Of a stretch of DNA of 64,000 nt, positions 36,222 through 46,488 are shown piece by piece; within the stretch, counting starts at the first letter, position 1; every line of letters begins with the position of its first letter. The stretch comes from Burkholderia ambifaria AMMD (GTDB lineage: Bacteria > Pseudomonadota > Gammaproteobacteria > Burkholderiales > Burkholderiaceae). The notes under the pieces are model-generated. The model was not told the origin of the DNA, did not search any database, and worked only from the letters and a program-made list of their open reading frames with translations. The stretch covers positions 744,001 through 808,000 of the forward strand of contig NC_008390.1 of the NCBI RefSeq assembly GCF_000203915.1, written 5' to 3'. The translations under genes and the position numbers were made by a program.

Positions 36222-36246
36222 CGGCCCGCATCGCGCGGGCCGTTTT
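36222..36246 (+). terminator. Terminator of the homogentisate operon
   Basis: 8-bp stem CGGCCCGC / GCGGGCCG with a 5-base loop followed by TTTT, 30 bases after the fahA stop. Confidence 0.85.
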
Positions 36247-36331
36247 CGTTGGGGGCAGCGAGTGGCGGTGCGGATGCGCTCGCATGTACCGATGTGAACG
36301 CCGTGCGACGGCGACAGCGTCCGTGTCGGCG

Positions 36332-37492
36332 TCAGACCGCGCGCGGCAACGCGGCGCGTCGTTCCCACAGCGCGGCCGCGACGAACGCGGCGACGCACGC
36401 GACCAGCACGCCGACCAGCGCGTTGCTGCCGAGTTGCTCCATCAATGCGCCCGCAACCAGCGGGCCGCCGAAGCTCGCGGCGCTCCACGACGCCGACACG
36501 AGCGAGCTCGCGGTGACGAGCGCCGCGCCGCGGAAGCGTTCGCCGCACGCGACGAGCGACAGCGTGTAGATGCTGCCGGCCGCCGCGCCGAGCACGAACA
36601 GCAGCGGCCAGCACAGCCACGGATTCGCGATCACGAACGGCAGCAGCGGCAGGCCCGCGAGCACGATCCAGCCGGCGCCGAGGTGCACGCGTTCGCGGCC
36701 GAGCTTGTCCGCGAGCCAGCCGATCGGGAATTGCATCGCGGTGTCGCCGAACAGCATGATCGACGCGAGCAGCACGGCGGTCGCGCTCGCGACGCCGTGA
36801 TCCATCGCGTAGAGCGGCAGCAGCGACAGCGCGAGCGTATCGAACAGCGCGAAGAAGCCGGTGCCGATGATCAGCGCGGGCATGCGCGGCAGCACGGCGA
36901 GCCAGCTGTCGTGCGCTGCGTGATGCGCGTCGTCGCCGGCGAGCGGCGCGCGCCGGATGGTCGCGAGCGTCGGCAGCGCGAGCAGGAACAGCGCGCCGCA
37001 CAGCGCGAAGCGGATGCCGGTCGCGCCGGCGATCTGGCTGACGAGCACGGGGCCCGCCATCTGGAACAGCGTGAAGTTGGTCGCATAGATCGCGACCACG
37101 CGGCCGCGCGTCGAATCGTCGGCGAGCTGGTTGACCCACGCTTCGCCGATCGTGAACAGCAGCATCAGCGCCGCGCCGCACAGCACGCGCAGCACGCCCC
37201 ACAGGATCAGGTTCGACGTGAACTGCATCAGCACGGTGGCCGCGGCGAGCAGCACGACCGACACGACGATGGCGCGGCGCGCGCCGATGCGCCGCGCGAG
37301 CGCGGTGACGAACGGGACGACCGCGAGGCCGCCGAGCGCCTGCGCGGCCGTCAGCATGCCGACGACGTTGGTGCCGTGTCCGGCTTCGGTCAGCGCGAGT
37401 GCGGTGAGCGGCAGCGTGGCGCCGGTGCCGAGACCGACCACCGCGACGCTCAGGATCAGCGCGAGGAAATCACGATTGAGAATGGCTTTCAT
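36332..37492 (-). CDS. MFS transporter (YcaD-like)
   Basis: 386 residues with 12 hydrophobic segments. Conserved MFS motif ALARRIGARRAIVVSV after helix 2 and WLADKLGRERVHLGAGW in the second half. The layout resembles the YcaD group of small-solute exporters of unknown substrate. It stands alone between fahA (convergent) and bluB. Confidence 0.88.
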   Translation of the reverse strand: MKAILNRDFLALILSVAVVGLGTGATLPLTALALTEAGHGTNVVGMLTAAQALGGLAVVPFVTALARRIGARRAIVVSVVLLAAATVLMQFTSNLILWGVLRVLCGAALMLLFTIGEAWVNQLADDSTRGRVVAIYATNFTLFQMAGPVLVSQIAGATGIRFALCGALFLLALPTLATIRRAPLAGDDAHHAAHDSWLAVLPRMPALIIGTGFFALFDTLALSLLPLYAMDHGVASATAVLLASIMLFGDTAMQFPIGWLADKLGRERVHLGAGWIVLAGLPLLPFVIANPWLCWPLLFVLGAAAGSIYTLSLVACGERFRGAALVTASSLVSASWSAASFGGPLVAGALMEQLGSNALVGVLVACVAAFVAAALWERRAALPRAV

Positions 37493-37711
37493 CGGGCGCG
37501 ATGCTACACCGCGGTCCTTGAAAGGTCCATGAAGGCCGTCAGGATCGGGTGGGGTTGCGTGCGCAACGAATGCTGCGGCGCGAGGTCGGGCTGGCGCGCG
37601 TCATGCGCGTGCGGCTGGATTCAGCGGCGGGTTCGACAGCCGCGGCGGCATGGCCGACTATCGGGCCGGAGCGACGCCGTGTCGCGGCCGTTCCACGCGT
37701 CGTGCGCTCGG

Positions 37712-38461
37712 TCAGCGGCCGGGAGGCGTCGCTGCGGGTGTCAAGTCGGAGAGGTCGTCCGCGGCGGAAACCCCGGGCGCCGGCGCCAATCCGGGGCTCG
37801 CCTCACAATCGGCGGCCTGCGTGGCCGGCGCGTCCCAGCCGTTTTCGAACAGGCACGCGTCGATCGGCATCCGCGCGGCCCAGCGCTCCTCCTCGAGCAT
37901 CGGCTTCGCATAGAACGCATCGACATGCCCGATGCACAGCACGGCAATCGGCTTCGCGCCGGCCGGCATCCCGAGCAGCGTGCGCAGCGCGTCGACGTCG
38001 AACAGCGACACCCAGCCCATCCCGAGCCCTTCGGCGCGTGCGGCGAGCCACATGTTCTGGATCGCGCACGCGGCGGACGCCAGGTCCATCTCCGGCAGCG
38101 TGCGGCGGCCGAACACGTGGCGCTCGCGATCGTCGGTGAGCGCGACGACCAGCAATTCGCCGCATTCGCGCACGCCTTCGACTTTCAGCCGCATGAATTC
38201 GTCCTGCCGCTCGCCGAGCGCGTCGGCCGTCGCGCGGCGCTCGGCCTCGACCAGCGCATGGATCGCGGTGCGCAGCGCGGTGTCAGTGATGCGGATGAAG
38301 CGCCACGGCTGCATGAAGCCGACGCTCGGCGCGTGGTGCGCGGCGCGCAGCAATCGCGCGAGCGTGGCCGGATCGACGGGCGCCGGCGTGAAGTGGCGCA
38401 TGTCGCGCCGTTCGAAGATCGCGCGGTAGACCGCGGCAATGGCGGAGTCGTCGAAACGCAT
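37712..38461 (-). CDS. bluB: 5,6-dimethylbenzimidazole synthase BluB
   Basis: 249 residues. Nitroreductase-fold flavin enzyme with BluB-specific features: FERRDMRHFTPAPVDP, HHAPSVGFMQPWRFIRI, AEGLGMGWVSLFDVDALRTLLGMP and the C-terminal KPMLEEERWAARM. It cannibalises FMN to make the lower ligand of vitamin B12. The last 30 residues are Pro/Ala-rich and dispensable-looking. No other cob genes or B12 riboswitch were found nearby. Confidence 0.95.
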   Translation of the reverse strand: MRFDDSAIAAVYRAIFERRDMRHFTPAPVDPATLARLLRAAHHAPSVGFMQPWRFIRITDTALRTAIHALVEAERRATADALGERQDEFMRLKVEGVRECGELLVVALTDDRERHVFGRRTLPEMDLASAACAIQNMWLAARAEGLGMGWVSLFDVDALRTLLGMPAGAKPIAVLCIGHVDAFYAKPMLEEERWAARMPIDACLFENGWDAPATQAADCEASPGLAPAPGVSAADDLSDLTPAATPPGR

Positions 38462-38585
38462 GGGCGGCAGAAAGCAGGGGAGGTCGGCGCAACGATAGCA
38501 GACGCGGCGCGTGCGGCGTTACATCAATCGAAACAAAATGGCGAATCGTTGACGATCGCGCGCACCGAACGCGCGATGCCGTGGG

Positions 38586-39584
38586 TCAGCGCCCGGCCGT
38601 GACGACGTTGGTCGGCGTGCCGGCGTGCCATGCCTCGATGTTCAGCAGCGTCGTGTGCGCGATCTCGGCGAGCGCCTCGCGCGTGAAGAACGCCTGGTGC
38701 GACGTGACGATTACGTTCGGGAACGTCAGCAGGCGCGCGAGCACGTCGTCCTGCAGCGGCAGGTCGGAGTGATCCTCGAAGAAGAGCCCGCTTTCCTCCT
38801 CGTACACGTCGAGCCCGAGATGGCCGAGCTGGCCGCTCTTGAGCGCGTCGACCAACGCCTGCGCGTCGACGAGGCCGCCGCGGCCGGTATTGATCAGCAT
38901 CGCGCCGTGCTTCATCCGCGCGAGCGTCTGCGCGTTGATCAGATGGTGCGTCGACGGCAGCAGCGGGCAGTGCAGGCTGACGATGTCGGCGTGGTGCAGC
39001 AGCTCGTCGAGCTCGACGTAGCGCGCGCCGAACGCGATCAGCTCGTCGTCGTACGGCGGCATCGAGTGCGCGAGCACGTGCATTCCGAAACCCATCATGA
39101 TCTTCGCGAACACGCTGCCGATCAGGCCGGTGCCGATCACGCCGACGGTCTTGCCGTGCAGGTCGAAGCCGAGCAGGCCGTTCAGCGAGAAGTCGCCTTC
39201 GCGCGTGCGCGCGACCGCGCGCGGCAGCCGGCGGTTGAGCGCGAGGATCAGCGCGACCGCGTGTTCGGCCACCGCATGCGGCGAATAGGCGGGCACCCGT
39301 ACGACCGCGATGCCAAGCCGCTCGGCGGTGGCCAGGTCGACGTGGTTGAAGCCGGCCGAGCGCAGCGCGATCAGGCGCGTGCCGCCGTCGGCGAGCCGTT
39401 CGAGCACGGCCGCGTCGACGGTGTCGTTGACGAACGGACACACGACTTCATAGCCGTGCGCGAGGATCGCGGTTTCCGCGTCGAGATGGGATGGCTGGAA
39501 GTGCAGCCGATAGCCGAACTGCCGGTTGGCGGCGGTAAACGATTCGTCGTCGTACTGCCGGCTGCTGAACAGGATCACGCGCAC
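38586..39584 (-). CDS. D-2-hydroxyacid dehydrogenase (D-lactate dehydrogenase-like)
   Basis: 332 residues. NAD-binding motif GVIGTGLIGSVFAKIM, the catalytic Arg in ALRSAGFNHVDL and INTGRGGLVD, Glu in DVYEEESGLF and His in VTSHQAFFTREAL. Pattern and length match LdhA/HdhD-type fermentative D-lactate dehydrogenases, reducing pyruvate or related 2-oxoacids. It lies 30 bases downstream of the LysR gene on the same strand. Confidence 0.92.
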   Translation of the reverse strand: MRVILFSSRQYDDESFTAANRQFGYRLHFQPSHLDAETAILAHGYEVVCPFVNDTVDAAVLERLADGGTRLIALRSAGFNHVDLATAERLGIAVVRVPAYSPHAVAEHAVALILALNRRLPRAVARTREGDFSLNGLLGFDLHGKTVGVIGTGLIGSVFAKIMMGFGMHVLAHSMPPYDDELIAFGARYVELDELLHHADIVSLHCPLLPSTHHLINAQTLARMKHGAMLINTGRGGLVDAQALVDALKSGQLGHLGLDVYEEESGLFFEDHSDLPLQDDVLARLLTFPNVIVTSHQAFFTREALAEIAHTTLLNIEAWHAGTPTNVVTAGR

Positions 39585-39614
39585 GCTGCACCTCCAAGGG
39601 CTGACGCGTGCAGT

Positions 39615-40601
39615 TTACTGCAGGCCCGTCTGCCGGCCCGTGACGAGATCGACGCGATCGGGCGTGCGCAGGAAGCTGTAGCCGGTCGCCTCGCGGGCCG
39701 CCTGCACGCCGAAATGCTCGAGCGCGTGCTCGATGAAGCTGCGCGTGCGGGCCGGCACGTACTGCCGGTTCGGGTAGACGAGCGACAGCTGCGCGTCCGG
39801 GTCGTCGATCTGGTAGGTGGGCAACAGCCGCACGAGCGCGCCGGTGGCGAGCGCGCCGGCGACGCACGGCTCGGGCAGCACCACGATGCCGGACCCGGCG
39901 ACGGCCGCCGCGTGCACGAGCCCCAGCTGGTTGACCGTGCAGGTCGGGCGTACCGTGATCGAATGCGTTGCGCCGTCGTGGCCGACCAGCCGCCAGGCGG
40001 GCGGATGCTGGTGCGGCGCGAGTGCGACCCAGTCGTGGCCGGGCAGGTCGTCGGGCGCGCGCGGCTCGCCGCGCCGTTCGAGATACGCGGGCGCCGCGCA
40101 GGCGACGAACGGGGCCGACGGGAGTGCGTGGCCGATCAGCGTCGGGTTGCCGTCGAGCCGGTTGCCGGTCACGATGCCGACGTCGTAGCCCGAATCGAGC
40201 ACGTCGAGCGGCCCTTCGGCGACGGTGAGCTGCACGCGCAGCTCGGGGTAGCGGTGCCGGAAGCTGCTGACGAGCGGCGTCAGCGCGAGCGGCGACAGCA
40301 GGCCCGACGCGACGACCCGCAGCGTGCCGGCCGGTTCGCGCACCGCGTGCGCGACGGATGCCTCGAGATGATCGAATTCCTCGAGCAGCGCGCGGTAGCC
40401 GTCGAGGTAGCGCAGCCCGGCCTCGGTCAGCGACAGGTTGCGCGTGGTGCGGTGGATCAACCGCGTGTTCAGGTGAGACTCGAGCATCGCTATTGAACGC
40501 GTGACGAGCGCATTGGACACGCCTAGATGGTGCGCCGCGCGGCGGAAGCTCTGCTGCTCGGCGACGCAGACGAACACACGCATGGTCTGAATCTGGTTCA
40601 T
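39615..40601 (-). CDS. LysR-family transcriptional regulator
   Basis: 328 residues from ATG 40601 (MNQIQTMRVF), the start that matches the family; the in-frame extension to 40757 is unlikely. The N-terminal HTH is QSFRRAAHHLGVSNALVTRSIAMLESHLNTRLIHRTTR, followed by a LysR substrate-binding domain of the CrgA-like subgroup. Being just upstream of the D-2-hydroxyacid dehydrogenase on the same strand, it could be cotranscribed with it. Confidence 0.93.
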   Translation of the reverse strand: MNQIQTMRVFVCVAEQQSFRRAAHHLGVSNALVTRSIAMLESHLNTRLIHRTTRNLSLTEAGLRYLDGYRALLEEFDHLEASVAHAVREPAGTLRVVASGLLSPLALTPLVSSFRHRYPELRVQLTVAEGPLDVLDSGYDVGIVTGNRLDGNPTLIGHALPSAPFVACAAPAYLERRGEPRAPDDLPGHDWVALAPHQHPPAWRLVGHDGATHSITVRPTCTVNQLGLVHAAAVAGSGIVVLPEPCVAGALATGALVRLLPTYQIDDPDAQLSLVYPNRQYVPARTRSFIEHALEHFGVQAAREATGYSFLRTPDRVDLVTGRQTGLQ

Positions 40602-41356
40602 GGCTCGCGAATTTCTGGCCCGGTTGATTGATATCGATTGTGATTTTTCGTTGCACGACCTGGAAAACCGTCGCGCGACACCCGGTTCTCCTTCGTATCG
40701 AAAAATCGGTTTTCCATTCTGCAGACGATTGTTCATTATGGAAGCGTTATCCGTCAACCTGCGAGAAAGGTCGGCTTGCGTAAAATCGAAATCACGGGTA
40801 TCGCTTTAACGAATCGGGGTCGCGGGGGTGCGGCCGGGATAGTCGGTGGCGTATTGAATCCGGGTGCCGGTGATTTGAAATATTTGTCATTTAAATCAGG
40901 GCGTTATGCGTGAAGCGTGGCAACCGGATCCGGTAATGGGTGAAATCGCTCCCCAATAGATGCCGCGATAATGGATGTTTTTGCGCAGATCGCGGTTTTG
41001 GTGGGTCGATTCTACCTGCGCGATTTTTTGGCGTGATGGCCGGTATTCGGGCCGATACATGCACCATGCTGAAGCCGGGAATCCGGCACTCGTCTCGATA
41101 TTGCCGGGGAAAATCGCGGCGATCGAACCCCCGATGGAACCGTTTCGCATCCGCACGGCAATGCCGCGGCAATATGGAATCCGCTCGTCCAAAGGGTGCG
41201 CAGCCGGTGGCCCGGTCCGTCCACCGGGCCACCGGCACGCTGTCCGGCCGCCGGTGCCTCTTGCGCGCGGCCGCGGAACACGGAATGATCGATCAGTTCG
41301 CCATGCCGTGCGGCGGGCGACCTCCGTGCGTTTTCTCCCCTCCACTTTTGCCTGCC
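40602..41356. other. Long intergenic region of lower GC with an inverted repeat
   Basis: 755 bases between divergent LysR and transaminase genes. Its first half is much richer in A and T than the flanks. An imperfect dyad TGATTTGAAAT...ATTTAAATCA lies at 40871-40898. Open frames crossing it (for example minus 40896-41345) show no motif or ribosome site. The last 200 bases return to high GC. I found no gene. Confidence 0.5.
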
Positions 41357-42568
41357 ATGTCCATCGATTACTCGCCGATTCCCTGTCCCGTCGTCGTGCC
41401 GCTCGACGCGATCCTGCCCGAAGAACCGCTGCTGATGATGGGGGCCGGCCCGGTCCCGATCCCGGCCGCCGTCGCGAAGGCGAACACGATCGTGATCAAC
41501 CACCTCGGCGCGACGATGGCGAAGATCATCGAGCAGGTGAAGGAGATGGCGCGCTACGTGTTCCAGACCCGCACGAAATGGGTGCTCGGCGTGGCCGGCC
41601 CCGGCTCGGCCGCGATGGAAATGGCGATCTCGAACCTCGCGTGGCGCGGCACGCGCGTGCTGTCGATCCGCAACGGCTTCTTCAGCGCGCGGATGGCCGA
41701 GATGGCGACGCGCGTCGGCGCCGACGTCGCGACGCTCGAAGTGGCCGACCGCGCGGTCGCGAGCCTCGACGAGATCGCGGACGCCATCGCGCGCGAGCGG
41801 CCCGAGATCGTCACGATCGTGCAGGGCGAAACGTCGAACACTGTATGGAACCGCGAACTGCGCGAGATCGCGGCACTCGCGAAGGCGGCCGGCGCGCTGG
41901 TCGTCGTCGATGCGGTGTGCACGCTGTCGACGATGCCGCTCGAAATGGACGCGTGGGGCATCGACGCGGTGATCACCGGCGGCCAGAAGGGGTTGTCGTC
42001 GATCCCCGGCGTGTCGCTGATCGCATTCTCCGACGCCGCGTGGAACCGGATGAAGCAGCGTCCGGAACCGAACGCGCACTGGTGCCTCGACATGGCGCTC
42101 GCGGAGAACTTCTGGCACAACGCGGGCTATCACTACACGGCGCCGGTGTCGGGCGTGCTCGCGCTGCACGAGGCGCTGCGCCTCGTCTGCGCGGAGACGC
42201 TCGAAAGCCGCTTCGCGCGCCACCTGCGCTGCTCGCTCGCGCTGCAGGCGGGCGTCGAGGCGATGGGGCTCACGCTCTACGCGCCGAAAGAGTGCCGGCT
42301 CAATTCGGTGGTCGGGATCGAGACGCCCGAGGGGCTCACGCCCGGGATGGTGTGCGGCCATATCTCGAAGCAGTACCAGGTCGAGATCTCGGGCTCGTTC
42401 GGGCTGCCGATCGTGCGGATCGGGCAGATGGGCGAACAGTGCCGCGAACACAACCTGTTCCGCACGCTGCATGCGTTCGGCCGCACGATGGACGATCTGA
42501 AGGTGCCGGTCGACCTGCCGGCCGGCGTGGCCGCGCTCGAGCAGGAGCTGTCGCGGCGGGGCGCGTAA
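41357..42568 (+). CDS. Class V aminotransferase (pyridoxamine-pyruvate transaminase / alanine-glyoxylate type)
   Basis: 403 residues from ATG 41357. The PLP lysine is K211 in TGGQKGLSSIPG. GAGPVPIPAAVAKAN, GPGSAAMEMAISNL and GETSNTVWNRELREI are fold-type I class V features. The closest type by memory is pyridoxamine-pyruvate transaminase of the vitamin B6 degradation pathway. Alanine-glyoxylate or serine-glyoxylate transaminase are the alternatives. It is convergent with an AraC-type regulator; no other B6-degradation gene is present. Confidence 0.8.
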   Translation: MSIDYSPIPCPVVVPLDAILPEEPLLMMGAGPVPIPAAVAKANTIVINHLGATMAKIIEQVKEMARYVFQTRTKWVLGVAGPGSAAMEMAISNLAWRGTRVLSIRNGFFSARMAEMATRVGADVATLEVADRAVASLDEIADAIARERPEIVTIVQGETSNTVWNRELREIAALAKAAGALVVVDAVCTLSTMPLEMDAWGIDAVITGGQKGLSSIPGVSLIAFSDAAWNRMKQRPEPNAHWCLDMALAENFWHNAGYHYTAPVSGVLALHEALRLVCAETLESRFARHLRCSLALQAGVEAMGLTLYAPKECRLNSVVGIETPEGLTPGMVCGHISKQYQVEISGSFGLPIVRIGQMGEQCREHNLFRTLHAFGRTMDDLKVPVDLPAGVAALEQELSRRGA

Positions 42569-42626
42569 GCGGGAGGCGAAGGGGCCGGATGCGCGCGGCG
42601 GCGCCGGCCGTCGAAACGCGCGGGCC

Positions 42627-43562
42627 TCAGCCGCCCTGCATCGCGCGCCGGTACGCGTTCGGCGTCGTGCCGTGCGCGTCGCGAAAGCGATGGCTGAAGT
42701 GGCCGGCGTTCGCGTAGCCGCATTCGGCCGCGACCTGCGCGAGCGGCAGGGCCGTCGTGCGCAGCAGCAGGCGCGCCCGCGCGAGCCGCTGCTCGGCCAC
42801 CCAAGCGTGCGGCGCACGGCCGAACGACAGCCGGAACATCCGCGAGAAGTGGTATTCGGACAGCGCGGCGACGTTCGCCAGTTCGCCGAGCGTCAGCGGC
42901 TGCGACAGATAGCTGTCGATATAGTCGCGCACGCGGCGGCGCACGGCCGGCGCGAGCCCGCCGCGGAACGGCACGTCGGTGCGCGTCGTGCTCTGGCCGC
43001 GCAGCAGCAGGCTCAGCACGTCGTGCGCGGCCTCGTTCGCGCGCAGCCGGCCGTCGGCATCGTCCCAGCGCTCCAGCGCGAGCGAACGAAACTGCGCCGC
43101 CACGCGCGCATCCTCGAAATAGGTGCGGTCGGCGAGCTTCAGCTCGCGCGGCTCGCGATCGAGCTCGCGGATCGCGCGCTGCGTGAAGTGCTCGGGCAGG
43201 AAGTACAGGTGGATGAAGTGCATCTCGCCGCGCACCCACCAGCGCGATTCATGGTCGCCCGGCAGCGCGCACAGCAGGCTCGGCGCGCCGTAGCGCGGCA
43301 CGCGTTCGCGCTCCGTCCGGTAACCGCCGTCGAGATAGCACGACAACGTGTGGTGGCCGGGCTGTTCGTAGATCGTCTCGCTTTCGTCAGTGATGCGCGT
43401 CCATTCGGCGATCGCGAGGTGGTCGCCGAGCCACGTGAAGCGCTCGAGCGTCGCGTTCGCCTCGGCCAGCGTGCGGCACACCGACTGCAGGCCGAACGGC
43501 ATCGCGCCGCCGGCAGGGGCGGTCGAATGGTCGACGGGTGGGGCGTACAGGGGCGAACTCAT
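42627..43562 (-). CDS. AraC-family transcriptional regulator
   Basis: 311 residues from ATG 43562 (MSSPLYAPP). The N-terminal region is a sensor without a named domain. The C-terminal double HTH is clear: LTLGELANVAALSEYHFSRMFRLSFGRAPHAWV and LPLAQVAAECGYANAGHFSHRFRDAHGTTPNAYR. It is divergent from the DMT transporter at 43696 (133 bases between starts), a typical regulator-exporter pair. Confidence 0.92.
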   Translation of the reverse strand: MSSPLYAPPVDHSTAPAGGAMPFGLQSVCRTLAEANATLERFTWLGDHLAIAEWTRITDESETIYEQPGHHTLSCYLDGGYRTERERVPRYGAPSLLCALPGDHESRWWVRGEMHFIHLYFLPEHFTQRAIRELDREPRELKLADRTYFEDARVAAQFRSLALERWDDADGRLRANEAAHDVLSLLLRGQSTTRTDVPFRGGLAPAVRRRVRDYIDSYLSQPLTLGELANVAALSEYHFSRMFRLSFGRAPHAWVAEQRLARARLLLRTTALPLAQVAAECGYANAGHFSHRFRDAHGTTPNAYRRAMQGG

Positions 43563-43695
43563 GATGCGACGAGTATAAGCGGGCGCGCCGCGCGCCGTGC
43601 GGCGCCGCCCAAAAGACCGCAATTCCGGACAATCCGCACGGGCGGGGCGGCGGCATAGTCGGAGCCCGTTCCACTCGTTTCGCGTCGTTGCCGCC

Positions 43696-44592
43696 ATGAA
43701 CCTGTCGCTTTATTTCGTCACCGTGCTGATTTGGGGCACCACCTGGATCGCGATCAAGTGGCAGCTCGGCGCCGTGCCGCCGCCCGTGTCGATCGCGTGG
43801 CGCTTCTGGCTTGCCGCCGCCGTGCTGTTCGCGCTGCTGCGCGTGATGCGCCGGCCGGTGCGTCCGCCCCGAGAAGCGTGGCGCTACCTCGTCGCCCAGG
43901 GCGTCGCGCTGTTCTGCGTCAATTTCCTGTGCTTCTACTATTCGGAGCAGGTCGTGCCGAGCGGCCTCGTCGCCGTGATCTTCTCGACCGCGCCGCTGCT
44001 GAATTCGATCAACGGCCGGCTTTTCATGGGCCGGCCGCTGCGGCCGTCGGCGATCGCCGGCGCGCTGCTCGGGCTGACAGGCATCGCGTGCCTGTTCTGG
44101 CAGCAGATGGCCGGCCACCTGGACGATCACGCGACCTGGACGGGCCTCGCGATCGCATTCGCCGGCACGATGTGCTTCTCGGCCGGCAACCTGCTGTCGA
44201 GCCGGATGCAATCGATGGGCCTGCATCCGCTCGCGACCAACGGCTGGGCGATGCTGATCGGCGCGGCGATCCTCACGGTCGGCAGCGCGGCGGCCGGGTT
44301 GCCGTTCACGATCGACCCGAGCCCGCGCTATCTCGGCGCGCTCGTCTACCTGGCCGTGCCGGGCTCGGTGATCGGGTTCACTGCCTACCTGACGCTGGTC
44401 GGGCGGATCGGGCCGGAGCGCGCCGCGTACTGCACGGTGCTGTTCCCGATCGTCGCGCTGGCCGTGTCGACGGTCTTCGAGGGCTATCAATGGTCGCCGC
44501 TCGCGGTGATCGGGCTGCTGCTCGTGCTGGCCGGCAATCTGGTCGCGTTCGATTTGACGCGGCGGTTGTTTCCGAGGACGGCGCGAGCCTGA
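43696..44592 (+). CDS. EamA/DMT-family transporter
   Basis: 298 residues with ten predicted helices in two EamA repeats: the first starts VTVLIWGTTWIAIKWQLGAVPP, the second ATWTGLAIAFAGTMCFSAGNLLSS. This family exports amino acids or metabolites. Probably regulated by the divergent AraC-type gene. Substrate unknown. Confidence 0.92.
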   Translation: MNLSLYFVTVLIWGTTWIAIKWQLGAVPPPVSIAWRFWLAAAVLFALLRVMRRPVRPPREAWRYLVAQGVALFCVNFLCFYYSEQVVPSGLVAVIFSTAPLLNSINGRLFMGRPLRPSAIAGALLGLTGIACLFWQQMAGHLDDHATWTGLAIAFAGTMCFSAGNLLSSRMQSMGLHPLATNGWAMLIGAAILTVGSAAAGLPFTIDPSPRYLGALVYLAVPGSVIGFTAYLTLVGRIGPERAAYCTVLFPIVALAVSTVFEGYQWSPLAVIGLLLVLAGNLVAFDLTRRLFPRTARA

Positions 44593-44925
44593 GCGCGTGA
44601 CCGAGGCGCCGGCGGGATTGGGTTGGCGCGGCCGACCTGGTTTCGCTTCAGGGTGGCGCTTGATCCTCCGGTTGGGTCAGGAGGCGATGAGGGGCACGCA
44701 GGCGCATGCGCATGCGCGGGAAGGCGCGGCTGCGATTCTCGATGTCGAAACGGCCGGAGGCGCAGTGCTCCCGGCGCGGCGACCATGCCTGGCCCCGATC
44801 GTGCCGAACCGAACCGCTCGCTCAGGGGCGCCGCCGCGTGCCGGCGTCATCCCCAAGCTACCCGCGTATGGCGGGACTTCAATCTATTGCCGCGTTGAAC
44901 GGCACTGCCGGTGTCGCGACACGGC
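44593..44925. other. Intergenic region between convergent transporters
   Basis: 333 bases between a plus-strand DMT gene and a minus-strand MFS gene. It contains a short alternating CGCATGCGCATGCG run near 44703, but no gene, tRNA or clear terminator hairpin with T-run. Confidence 0.5.
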
Positions 44926-46140
44926 TCACGCCGCCGCGCCGCTCCCCGCGACCCGCGCCTGCCGCTGATACAGCACCATCGACAGCGCGACACCCGCCGC
45001 CGCGGCCACGGCCGCGAACAGGAACACCTGCGGATAGCCGAACGCGCCCGCGATATAGCCGGCGAGCGGCCCGGTAATGCCGAGCGACAAGTCAAGGAAC
45101 ACCGAGTACGCGGACAGCGCCGCGCCGCGGCTCGCGGGCGGCACGAGCGCGACGGCCTCGACGCCGAGCGCCGGGAAGATCAGCGCGAAGCCGAAGCCGG
45201 TCAGCGCGGCGCCGGCGAGCGCGACGTGCGGCACGGGCGCGAGCCACAGCAGCAGGAGGCCCGAGCATTCGAACGCGAACGACACGATCGCGACGCGGAA
45301 GCCGCCGTAGGTCTTGATCGTGTTCGCGAACAGCAGGCGCGCGCCGATGAACAGCGTGCCGAACACGGTCAGCGACAGTGCGGCGTTCGGCCAGTGGCGC
45401 GCCGCGTAGTACAGCGTGACGAAGGTCGCGATCGAGCCGAAACCGGCCGAGCCGAGCGCGAGGCCGAGGCCGTGCGGCAGCACGCGGGTGAACACGCTCG
45501 CATACGACATCCGCTCGCCATGCACGAGCGGCACGGCATCGATCAGGCGTGCGAGGTAGAAGCCGATCGCGGCGAGCGCGATCACGATCACGCCGATCAG
45601 CGCCGGGTTCAGCGTATGCGCGATCGCCACGCCGACCGGTGCGCCGAGCGCGAGTGCGCCGTAGGTCGCGATGCCGTTCCACGAGATCACCTTCGCGTTG
45701 TGCGCGACGCCGACCCGGCCAATGCCCCACAGGATCGCCCCCGTGCCGCACAGGCTTTCGCCGACACCCAGCACGAGCCGGCTCGCGACCAGCAGCACGA
45801 GGCTCGCGACTGGCCAGTGGGCCAGCAGCAGCGCGACGAGCAGCAGCACGCCCGACACGCCGCAGCCGATCAGCCCACGCAGCACCGTCTGCTTCGGCCC
45901 GAGCGTATCGGCGAAGCGCCCCGCGAGCGGGCGCGAGGCGAGCGTCGCGAAATACTGGACGCTGATCGCACCGCCCGCGACGATCGCGGAAAAGCCGAGA
46001 TCGTCGTGGACGAAGCCCGGCAGCACGGCGAGCGGCAGGCCGATGGTCAGGTAGCAGATGAACGTGAAGCTGACGACGGACACGATTTGCAGCGTGACCG
46101 CGAACCCGCTGCGCGGCGGTGTGGCGGAATCGGTTGACAT
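44926..46140 (-). CDS. MFS transporter, YhhS/YfcJ group
   Basis: 404 residues, 12 helices. Motifs [37 protein letters not shown] and [26 protein letters not shown] are those of the YhhS/YfcJ exporters. Known members give tolerance to small organic acids such as glyphosate; the natural substrate is not known. Divergent from xdhA, with 348 bases between starts. Confidence 0.9.
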   Translation of the reverse strand: MSTDSATPPRSGFAVTLQIVSVVSFTFICYLTIGLPLAVLPGFVHDDLGFSAIVAGGAISVQYFATLASRPLAGRFADTLGPKQTVLRGLIGCGVSGVLLLVALLLAHWPVASLVLLVASRLVLGVGESLCGTGAILWGIGRVGVAHNAKVISWNGIATYGALALGAPVGVAIAHTLNPALIGVIVIALAAIGFYLARLIDAVPLVHGERMSYASVFTRVLPHGLGLALGSAGFGSIATFVTLYYAARHWPNAALSLTVFGTLFIGARLLFANTIKTYGGFRVAIVSFAFECSGLLLLWLAPVPHVALAGAALTGFGFALIFPALGVEAVALVPPASRGAALSAYSVFLDLSLGITGPLAGYIAGAFGYPQVFLFAAVAAAAGVALSMVLYQRQARVAGSGAAA

Positions 46141-46488
46141 GGGGTCGGAACGAATGAGCGAAGCGGAGCGGAAGTTGGCGTAAAACGGAATCGGGATTTT
46201 CCCATGGAACCGGTTTTCACGCAGGTACCGCTTAGTTCAGCGCGCCCCGTTTCGTCGCCGACGGAGCGCCGGCGGATAGGCGCGGGCCGACCCGAAACGC
46301 AAGCGGGGCAACGCCGGAGCGGGGCGGCCGGGCGGCTTTGTCGCTCATATCGCGGCAGTTATATGGGCCGCATGCGTGATGGGCTATGGGTTGGGAAATT
46401 TGATGGTGATAGCGTGCAAACTGTCAGATAAACGTCGGTCGAGCGCCCTGCGCAGGCCGCCTTGCCCCCCTTGAAGAACGACAGAGAC
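46141..46488. other. Divergent promoter region, MFS gene and xdhA
   Basis: 348 bases with no gene. An AT-richer part lies at 46365-46435 just before xdhA and probably holds its promoter, but no convincing -35/-10 pair or strong dyad was found. Confidence 0.45.

Noticed and set aside
37463..38585. Possible cobalamin riboswitch near bluB
   Set aside because: No B12-box-like sequence was found upstream of bluB; the upstream region is only about 120 bases to the next gene.
44690..44730. Alternating GCATGC run as a regulatory palindrome
   Set aside because: Lies between convergent genes and is too short and compositionally expected to support a function.
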